64,000 nucleotides of DNA from Cylicocyclus nassatus (taxonomy: Eukaryota > Nematoda > Chromadorea > Rhabditida > Strongylidae): positions 68,913,117 to 68,977,116 of the forward strand of contig CATQJL010000112.1 in NCBI GenBank assembly GCA_958299035.1, read 5' to 3'. This document shows, piece by piece, positions 55,076 to 64,000 of this stretch. The position numbers and the translations under genes are program-made. The notes under the pieces were generated by a model that saw only the letters and a list, made by a program, of their open reading frames with translations, was not told where the DNA came from and made no database searches. The first letter of the stretch is position 1. Each line of letters opens with the position of its first letter.

Positions 55076-58000
55076 ATCCATTATATTTTCTATTATGCTG
55101 TTTTTTTGCCATAAAATTTGTTTAAAGCTGTTCAATCTTCCACTTGTTTTGATTATCAAACTGATCAATGTTACGATCTGGTTAAAGGTTAAAAGTTGTG
55201 TAACACATACCCCTGCATTTAGGAGGTAGCAAAACTGTAAAATATGCCATCACCATTGCATCAGAACTTTGAGTGCAGTTTTTGCTGATTTAGTAATATT
55301 CCAAACAACCGGTTCCAAATGATTCAGAACGCAAATAGATGCAACGATAACATGACTTTATTCAGTAGGACAATTTCACATACTGGTATGTGCGCTAAGA
55401 TTTTGAATCACAAATGGAAAAAAGACGACAGAGGCAGCAACCTTTACACCTTGATGAATCTCCTTTAATTCATTTTATCCAGTAATCGACTGACATTTTG
55501 TTGACAATCTTAGGCAAACGACTTTTTTTGAAGTTCCGGAATGGAGTCTCGAAAATTTACAGAAATGAATCATTGTTAGAGAATACTCTTCCAGATATTC
55601 GTTCCAATTTATTAACACGTTGCGCGAATTATAGAATCACTTAAAGGTAGCAGCTCGCCAAAACCGAACATCCCGAAATTTTGACATGGAAGGTTGCTTG
55701 CATCCCAAACATGAGAAGAGAGCAGGTCCGAGCACACAATATGCTGCCCCTGCCTACAAAACCCCGGTATGTGCAAGCCATTCTAATACGGCGGACGAGT
55801 TTGCGATTCTCCCTGACTCGCCAGAGAAGGCATGTCGCAATGCTATAACTACGAAGGTCCCGCAACGATTCTGCCTCTCTAGCCATGGAGGACGCCCTCC
55901 ACGTCCATATTCGAAATAGGAGGCCTTTGGAAATGATGTTTTTGCCATTTTCGCGCTCTTCAAGGTGGATTTTTGGAATCAGCGCCTCAAATTACACCAG
56001 GTAAGCAAAAAAAAAACTTCTAGTCAGGAATCTGCCGAGCCGCTGCCTTCAACATTTCTTGTCTTACTACAAACAGCTAAATATGACACCCATGGTTCTT
56101 GAGAAAACTATTCAAAAAGACAATATAATTTTTCTGGCTTTTTTTCCTCTCAGAAATATGAGTTTCCGATCAACAACACCAACTTTGCCCAATTAGAAAG
56201 AGGATAAAGAGCTACGCTAATGTTTTGGATTTTACTACATAGTTGACTTTTACAGGCCTGCTTAAAATCGCTAAAACTCGAATAATCTCCTTCACTTTTT
56301 GTCTCTGCAACGATTAGTAAAAAGCTTCCGAAATGCTGCTGGAAGATACACGATCTATTTTAGAATAACAATTTCTTGCAAAATATCCGGATAGAAGGAA
56401 GTTACAATTTTTGAATGCTAAAGAACCTTCGTTTTAGCAATCTCGCATCTCTTTTCACTTGCTTGAGGTAAGCAAAAGTTCTCAAAATTCAGCGAACTCA
56501 ACAGAACTGCTCGCAAAATTTGCAGATACCAGCTCATGCTATGCTACACTTTTGATTTTGTTAGTTTGATGGGCAGTCCACTGGTGATTCTATAGGGGAA
56601 AACTTCATAGCCATCTGCTTTGTATATGTGTGCGAACATATTATTCATCCTTTTTCGTAAGCATTCTCAACTTGAAAATCTCCTTACAATTTACAAGTCC
56701 AAAAATTCGCTCAATATAGAGAAAATGCTTTGAAGACATTAGTAACTAAATTATCGGCCCATAAAATGGGAAACAAGTGTGTGGTCTCTACATGGGTGCT
56801 TTGCTAATTATAGGGTTGGCTAATAAATAAGTACAATCTCACATGCAAATTCGAAACTTTATGACTGTTTGAGTCATTTATTTAGCAGAGATTTTTTTAT
56901 GAGGAAATAGCTTCAAGCCTTTCACTATCACATATCAGATATTCAATATTTTCCGTCATCAATAAATGACAATTGTCCCCTTATATGGCTAGCGTTTTAA
57001 AAGTTCGCTGTTTGTGAACTTCTGCAGCTGAAAATGTGACAATTTCTAGGCATTTGCTCGTGGAAGTCAGTTTTTAGACAATCCCGATTGCTTGAATTTG
57101 ACCAGCTATGACCATGCAAATGATTAAAAATTTGATGAATTGTTGTGTGGGCGCCCAGTAGCGCATTTTGCAAAAAACTTAAGTACTTCTTTCGAAGCAT
57201 GATTTTTCGAAAATTCGATGAAGAATTCTGACTATTCCACTTTCCTGCAATTTTTGTTGTCAAAAGAGTGATTGTCGCTCAGATGGAGTTGAACTTCCAA
57301 ATCTCCTTGGCTTGCTCTTTCCAGTGGTGCCGTACACTTACATGAATGAATTTGTAAGATTCAAACCGCCAAAAACATCCGAACTTATTTTTCAGCCAAT
57401 CTAATACTAAGTACTCCAGATATCGATACCATCTAAAGTAACATAAAATGTCAAGTACTGGGGTACTTTTTGCAATGCGGATTCGCCTTAGGTTTCAGAA
57501 GCGAAACAAATAAAATTTCTCGCTTTATTCCTACTCAATCCTTACATTTTTGCAAACCGTTCGGTGTCGCAACCAGGACGCGACACCGCTAAAACTGGGC
57601 CAAGCTGCAAATTCTTCCTGGGCTTTGGCTTATCTCGGCAAGAGTGTTTTTCCCAAACAAAGATATTCAAATGAATGTTGATAATTAGGCGTTACCAATA
57701 CTTTCAAAAGTATGCTGTATCTTCACGTCAAAATTCAAAAAAAAAACATATTGTGGGCAAAACAGAGGGAGGAAACTTGGGGTAGGATGTTATACAAGCA
57801 CTAATGTAAGTTTTTCCAAAGTTTTCTTTTCATTTTCAAAAATTTTACAGATCCTCCCACCCATCTATCACAAAGAAACCGATAGCGAAAGCAGAAAAAA
57901 TTGATTGAGAAAAGAGGATTATTGGAATAATTAGCATATCCCAAAGTGCATACGCATAAGAACAGGAAAGTCTACTTTTATAGTTGTTTTACAGTTGTTC

Positions 58001-58269
58001 CGAACAGCTACGAAACCATAGATTATAAGTTACAACCTAAAACCAGAGAAATTCAAAAGAAAAGAGAAGAAATAATGACGGAGAAAGCTGGATCAAACAG
58101 CAAAAGTAACAAGATCACAAAAAATTCTGCTGTATCTATCGTTCAATATAACTGCAAGCTATGTATCATCTACTCGAGGTTAACACGTTTTGATTATATG
58201 TCGTAATCTTCGAAAGATCAGCAACGCATCGATCGAGTTATTGCTGCAAACTTTTTAGGCAATAAGCTT
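55076..58269. other. 3.2 kb without a recognised gene
   Basis: The segment ~55790-56040 is related to ~1530-1750. A plus-strand 77-codon frame (55686-55919) overlaps it but is not conserved with the other copy. The remainder is AT-rich and unassigned. Confidence 0.5.
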
Positions 58270-58277
58270 CAGTTAAA

Positions 58278-59955
58278 GGCTATTGCTTGACGAAGGCGCA
58301 GAAGCAGTATCAATCGAGCGGGCGCGAACGCGACGCGCGCGTATTCTCACCATTGCGAATTCCGCGCCTTATGCGCTCTGCGGCTAATGAAGCTGCGTTC
58401 GCGCCCGAAGATATTGCGCCCAGGGTCAAGCGTGTTGATGTGATCCGGGACCCTCATTTACGACCCCCCCCCTTGAAGGTACCCATCCGTACGACCCCCC
58501 GCCCCAACTGCCCCCTCCTCCCTCCCCCATTTACCCCCTTACCTCCCCTGCCCACATTCCTCGAGGTAGCCTGCAGAAATGAATGTCAATCTTAAAAAAC
58601 ACCTGCGTGAGAACTTAAGTGAGGTTTTGGAAGCAGAATTTCTAAGCCAATAGGTGCACCCAGCATGTGTAGCGCACATACACACCTTCAATAGTGTTTG
58701 AGATCTGCAAGTTTTTTTTTTGAATTTTCATGCACACTTCAGGCCAGCAAATTCGGTTCCCGTAGGCGACACAAATTTTTGCACGGAGAAAAAAATGGCA
58801 TTCTTGAACTACAAAAGATGTTTTCGACTAAGAAGCTTACTTCCTACCTTTTCCACATTTTTTCCCGCGAAAAAAACCGCTTGAGCGCCGTCCAGAACGA
58901 CGTCAAAAACGTGCATGAGCACGGTAGTTTGAAAATTCGTAACTAAGGCCAGAAAAAGTCTGAGAGGCTGCAAAGCACAGGTTCTGTAGTATAGTGCCCA
59001 GACTATTCACAGAAAAAGTTTCAGCTCTTGAGGAGCAGTGACCTCGAAAAAATTTAGATGCGACTCTCGCAAATTTAGATGCGATCCTAAAAAGCAAAAA
59101 CTGGGATTTTTGCGCTCAAAATTTTGTAACTCATCGGAGAAGTTATGAAACGGCCTGAAATTTTTAGCATAGAAAGTAGGAGGATGGCCTCGTATTACAG
59201 CAAAACTGTACCCAACAAGGTTCGATAGCTCCGGAAAAATTTAGATGCGACCCAGATACGACCCCCCTATTGTCATTTTTTGCCACCATACATAAAATCA
59301 TAAGAAAATCCGAAGGCCATGAAGTGGGACCAAATTTTGCGCAAGTGTAGTAGAACATCTCTTAAATACACATAAATTGTAAGGACCATATGAAAAGCAT
59401 TACAAATAGATTTACAAATTATTGATAATTAGCGTTGATAGAGATATGCGCTTTTGTCGAGCGTGCGAGTCTTCAGTGAGCCTTCGGAAGCAGGATGTTG
59501 TCTACATCAATCGGTACATCCAACATCTTTATCACACATACACGTCTTTAGTAGCATTTGAGCTTCTAAAAGTGTAATTTTTAAATTTTTGTCGTGCCAG
59601 CAGGGTTCGATCCTCGTTTGCGACAATATTTTGCGGGAGAGATAGTGATTCCCATAAAAAATGAAGTAAGTCATAATCTTTCAAAAGTGCAGCAAATGAA
59701 GCGAATTACGTTTGCAAGTGTTTTCAAAATATTGTTCACGTTTTTATTTGATACATTGGACACGGCATTCCATGAATTTATTATTAGGAACATGTAACAA
59801 TTAATTGCCAACCGATTTTCTTCCATGCTTACTTTTTAATCCAAACTACCTCCTTTTACGACCCCCTCCCCTCACCGTAGGTACCCGCTTACGACCCCCC
59901 GTTGCGACAATCGCATCACACGCTTGACCCTGATTGCGCCTTCGTCATGCATCAG
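58278..59955. mobile_element. MITE (GCATGACGAAGGCGCA family) interrupted by a hAT-like element
   Basis: The left part 58278-58420 and right end 59941-59955 together make a ~160-bp palindromic MITE like that at 61464-61625. Confidence 0.75.
58421..59932. mobile_element. hAT-like non-autonomous element, 8-bp target duplication
   Basis: Inverted ends CAGGGTCAAGCGTGTTGATG (left; the right end lacks one T) are flanked by ATTGCGCC at 58413-58420 and 59933-59940. An 8-bp duplication and CAGGG ends are hAT hallmarks. The interior has subterminal runs of CGACCCCCC near both ends (the unit TACGACCCCC recurs) and two diverged direct blocks (~58600-58800 and ~59480-59650). No transposase. Confidence 0.85.
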
Positions 59956-60401
59956 CCTATAGTTGTGCAATGTTAAATAACGTCTTTATTTCTCAGGTAT
60001 CATGTGTGCCCCAGAATAGTTCCCATGTATGAACCAGCGTGCATACGTGGTGCGACGCTGCCTTTCGCTCTGTTTGACACGTTTCTCCTGAGATTTCAAT
60101 GGAACTGCCCGAGGTTAACACTTTCAAAAGAGCGAAAGGCAGATATATGCAGTCGTAACTTGTTTCCTGTGTAAAATCAAATGTCAATACTTTCCACATT
60201 TGAGTATCTCAAATTGTAAGCAGTAGGTAGAGCTCGCACATAAGTGGTGTTTCGAGTACTACAAAACGTAAGCGATCTCTTAGCTTGAAACAACTGCAGG
60301 GTGTCTCAAAAGTATAATACACTGTCTTACTTCTAGGTCACCTCCCACAAAGTCTTTATCGAATTCCAAATACCATTCCGTAAGGTTAACTTCAACTTCA
60401 A

Positions 60402-60882
60402 TCTTATATATAAAGCTGAATGTCTTTTGTATGTCTGTCTGTATGTCTGTATGTCTGTCTGTACGTATGTTTTGAATAGAAAATTCCATTTCTGAACCGA
60501 TCGGGACCATACTTGGCACACAACACTACGGGCCCCGGCGGGTGTCATAGGCTACTTTTCGTCATCGATCGATATCGATTTTATCGATTTTTTGCAAAAT
60601 TTGAGCTACGGGGCTGGGAGTTGGCACAGGGGGGGGGGTAATCGAGCATGCTGATCACCCCCGTGGGGGTTATCAGCGTGCTCGATTACACCCCTCTGCC
60701 AAATTCCAGCCCCCTAGCTCAAATTTTGCAAAAAATCGATAAAATCGACATCAATCGATAACGAAAAGTGGACTGTGACACCCGCGGGGCCCGAAGGGTA
60801 TGTGTGCCAGGTTTGGTCCGGATCGGTTAAGAAATGGAATTTTCTATTCGGAACATACGGCGGAGCCGGGTAAGCCAGCTAG
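60402..60882 (+). mobile_element. short non-autonomous Helitron
   Basis: Same termini as 51962-53039 (TCTTATATATAAAGC ... GCCAGCTAG), inserted between A and T. It retains only the palindromic core and one unit each side. Confidence 0.85.
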
Positions 60883-62299
60883 TTTCCTCTATAGAGCACA
60901 ATGCGCAAATACCGATCGCTCTTCATTATTGTAAAATTACGGATTAGAATACAGCTTTACTGTAAAAACAATAATACGGAATACGGCTTTACTGTAAATT
61001 TAGCAGTAAATGTCGAGCAAGGCCGTCGTTGCTGCCGATTTCATAACGTAGTGTCTTCACGAGTTTTTGAGCATTTTGAATAGTGAAAACACATTGAAAT
61101 CACAATATAGGGAAGTAAATAGAAAACACCTTTTGTGACACGTCTCGCAAAAGTTTTGTAAGAGGCCATTATGGTCAATTGCGAAATTCATATCCAGAGT
61201 CTGGGACTTTGATCGGCATAGTGTAAAACTGTTCAGCTCGTTTGGTGTTTTTTCTGAGCCGAAACGGCCCCTAATGGCTCAAAACCCTCTGTTCCTATCG
61301 TGATGTACGATAATGAGAGATCGGTGACCATATCGTAAAATGTGAATTTGAGCCGACTCCCTAAGGGTACTTTAAATGTTGACAAAAGATTTTGTGGGAT
61401 GAGAGATGTAATAGTTGAACAGCTAATATTGGGTTCTCTATATGGCTTGTCAAGAGATGTAAAGGCTACTGCATGACGAAGGCGCAATGGCAGTATTGGT
61501 TGAGCAGGCGCGAACTCGGCGCGCGCGTATCTTCGCCGTTGTAAATCCTGCATCTTATGCGCTCTGCGGCTAATAGAGCCGCGTTCGCGCCCAGAGATAT
61601 TGCGCCTTCGTCATGCAGCAGCGTTTAATAGTTGAAAGCTAATATTGGGTTCTTTATAAGGCTTGCCAATTTTTCTGGTAATACTAAAGTCAAATGCAAA
61701 ATGCATGGAGCTGGTTGGCGGGAGCACGTATTTTTTAGATGAAAGCAGAACTAGCAAAACTTGCGGAAATCTGGATTAAAAATGTGTGATATTTTCTTCG
61801 TAATTCTCACATATAGCCATATCTAACTATCACTAGCCCTGCATCTGAGGCTTCTTCCAAGTAAGATAACTATATCTCATTGATTCCAACGTTCAAAAAA
61901 TTGCGGTCTTCATCTGTTTTGAAAACGAACTCATTGTCCTTATTGGAGAAAAGCATGATATACCTAATCAGTAGTTAACAATTGACAGCCACTTCTCATG
62001 AACTTATAATTAAAACAGATTGGGTTCTTCATTTGCAGAATTTTTTTCAGGACGGCGAGGATTTGGCTTTATGTGTCTTGATCAAAACTATGCAAGCGAA
62101 TGTCAGTTTTTCATGACCAACTGGGCAATAAAAATGCTCTGCTTGATGATTTTCTAACCTCTACAGAACTGACTGTGCCCTACTTCCTTCATAGTTATTT
62201 AGTTTGAATTACCCCTGTAATCTTTTGGCTTTTGGTGTAACTAATGCTAGTCGGGTAAAATTTATCTTGAAAACATGTTTCAAATTAATGCATATTTAA
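60883..62299. other. no gene; one MITE
   Basis: Apart from the MITE at 61464-61625 I recognise nothing. Confidence 0.5.
61464..61625. mobile_element. intact MITE of the GCATGACGAAGGCGCA family with duplicated flanks
   Basis: Inverted ends CTGCATGACGAAGGCGCAAT-like, ~160 bp. The ~43-base flank beginning ATAGTTGAA (61407-61452) is repeated after the element (61629-61671). Confidence 0.7.
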
Positions 62300-62354
62300 T
62301 ATTCGAAATTGTTAGAGAGAAAAACGACAATTCTAATGATTTTAATGCAAACAG

Positions 62355-62582
62355 GTTATAGATTCTCCCCTGGTCTTGGCGGCAAGGTTGACCCTTCCGA
62401 TGTTAAACACCTTCTGCGGATTTCGACCGCTAGTTATGAAGCTGTCAGGGATGGTCATCACCACCTTTCTGGAGCAGGGCTACAAAGTTGGTTTCTTGAG
62501 TGCACCAAAACTGAATAAAACAAAAAGCATACTCCGTGGTGATTGCATGAGTGGTAGATGTAAAGTCTGGGATCTATGTTAG
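62355..62582 (+). CDS. possible exon of an unrecognised gene
   Basis: After an acceptor-like TGCAAACAG the frame VIDSPLVLAARLTLP stays open for ~75 codons and ends CKVWDLC then TAG. A second frame (62309-62518) is open over the same bases, so only one can be real. No domain is recognised. Confidence 0.2.
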   Translation, partial: VIDSPLVLAARLTLPMLNTFCGFRPLVMKLSGMVITTFLEQGYKVGFLSAPKLNKTKSILRGDCMSGRCKVWDLC

Positions 62583-62599
62583 TAATTTCTCGTTTGCTT

Positions 62600-63260
62600 C
62601 CGGAAAGATAGAAGCTGCCGGACGTAAGTGTCCTCCCTTCGTCCAGTCTCTTGTCAAAAACTGAATGTGGAGGATTTACTAATCGATGTTCATTAGAACT
62701 AAGAAGTTAACTCACATATCTGCTTGTCGTAAAGCCTAACCTTGACATCTTTTGCTGGCGCTCCGTTACATTCCAAAACTCCTTTTACTGCCACTGACTG
62801 CAATCTTCCCAAGCCAAGAAAACAGGTCGACTGGGGGATTAAGGATGCCAGGAGCAAAAGAGTAATTGGGCGAGACATCTGGATACATCAATCATTTAAG
62901 AATAGAAGACAGGAACAGATTTTTGTCTTACCAGTGAATAGTTCGATGCTATTTGGTAATTGCAGTATGTACTACGTTTGATATAATATATCAGTCCCAG
63001 TTTGCATAATCGCTGACACCACTTTTTACGACGCCAGTCAATGACATGCACCAAATCTTCATTTGTGTAATCCTGCAACTGCATTTCATTTCGTGAATCT
63101 CATAGAAAGAACTTTGATAGAGACAAACGAGTCACTGATGGCAGAATATGAAAGTATTGAACTGTCTGTGTGAAAGACATCACCATAACATAAGCGCTCA
63201 TCATACAAAGCTTTCAGTATAAGGTAAGTGCAGAACAATCTAGACGGTAAGCTCGCATAC
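62600..63260. other. no gene recognised
   Basis: Short frames at 62742-62981 (plus) and 62896-63084 (minus) overlap and lack support. Confidence 0.4.
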
Positions 63261-63267
63261 CCTTATA

Positions 63268-63325
63268 TATAAACACACACTTCTTGAGCTTTAAAATCTA
63301 ACGAGATTTAAGCTCAAGAAGTGTA
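63268..63325. repeat. near-perfect 21-bp-stem hairpin
   Basis: CACTTCTTGAGCTTTAAAAT and its complement are separated by a four-base loop (AACG). The stem has one bulge. It could be a cruciform-forming palindrome or a short transposon relic. Confidence 0.6.
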
Positions 63326-63766
63326 GGTTTTATGTACAACAGAAAAGCAACATGCGACATTAGGGATAGATATTTCACCAACGGTTCTCAAAATTGAGAG
63401 TGAATACTTATGATCAAAGATTTTCGTAGATTCTGTGAAAACTCAAATTATTCAAAAACTCGAACAGGATATTGAATATTGATACCCTGCTGATACCCTC
63501 CGATCATGAATTATCAGGATGATATTTGTTTTTCCGGTTATTCGAATAGATGAAGATTCGATGAGGCGCATATTTTTGAACTTATAAAATAGAAAAGAAA
63601 CTGGGTAGGGGAACCGAACCGAAACCCGCTAGTTTGGGAGTCTACAGACCGCGCCGGGACCGCGCCGGTTGTCGCTTTTGCAGCCGGTAGCTGCTTTCGC
63701 GCCGGTTGCCGCTATTGCAGCCGAAGCGCACTGTGTCAGATTTTGTCCTTGGAGCATAGCGAGAGC

Positions 63767-63976
63767 CTATTGGCACAGGATGCTAGGCTTTTCGAATCCT
63801 TCGCCATCACTTTTTTGTTTCCAAAGTTCTCTTCTTTGCTGTAGTAATTCATTGCAGATATGATTCATTTGATCCGGATTCCGGTTTTTCGGTCGTCTAC
63901 GATGCTGGAAAAATTGATTTATTGTTGAGTGAAACCCTTCCAGTCTAAATTCCGCTGTAGAGCTATTGCAAGGCAA
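63767..63976 (-). pseudogene. possible transposase-derived fragment at right edge
   Basis: The minus-strand frame includes STAEFRLEGFHSTINQFFQ followed by basic residues. The E-GFH-x-x-(I/L)N pattern is reminiscent of the C-terminal part of MULE/FLYWCH-type transposases. It may continue beyond the window. The assignment is tentative. Confidence 0.3.
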
Positions 63977-64000
63977 GGCCTTTTCGATGTTTTTCTCGTT

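Overview
The window looks like a stretch of a nematode chromosome, most likely a clade V (strongylid or hookworm-like) parasite. Introns are short (44-57 bases are common) with TTTCAG-like acceptors. There is a tandem family of secreted CAP/SCP-TAPS-like genes and a small ShKT peptide gene. The rest is dense with Tc1/mariner-, piggyBac-, hAT-, MULE- and Helitron-like non-autonomous elements and Penelope-like (PLE) retroelements. The species assignment is inference. I see no bacterial-type genes, rRNA, CRISPR or convincing functional tRNA. Most longer ORFs on either strand are reading frames of repeats.

The core of the window is a tandem segmental duplication. Unit 1 (about 5.46-25.35 kb) and unit 2 (about 25.35-39.5 kb) each hold a seven-exon CAP-like gene, about 1 kb of conserved 3' flank, and a fossil LTR-flanked element. 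That element carries a UPF1-like superfamily 1 helicase instead of a visible gag-pol. A third CAP gene (C) opens the next, partial unit at 38.29-40.67 kb. A fourth, more diverged copy (D) is at 46.0-48.2 kb. The window begins inside the stop codon of yet another copy. Genes A, C and D splice to intact ORFs of 251, 250 and 242 residues. Gene B has a +1 frameshift in a C run. Gene C seems to use a first exon taken from an upstream duplicated promoter.

The duplicated units differ by later insertions, which gives a relative chronology. Unit 1 alone has a 2.4-kb PLE with inverted terminal repeats and hammerhead-ribozyme motifs (8643-11031), a 173-bp MITE (8125-8297), and a mariner-like element with a MULE-like element nested in it (16907-21500). 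Unit 2 alone has a non-autonomous Helitron (33527-34592) and a mariner MITE (36437-37433). The helicase LTR element is in both units with the same target-site duplication and flanks, so it was there before the duplication.

Right of 41 kb the sequence is mostly repeats: MITEs, two more Helitrons of the same family, a 261-bp PLE terminal fragment inserted with its own 13-bp target duplication, and a hAT-like element inserted with an 8-bp duplication into a MITE. The one clear gene there is a two-exon secreted ShKT-domain peptide (54811-55075). A few possible exons (44.2, 48.8, 62.3 and 63.8 kb) are reported at low confidence.
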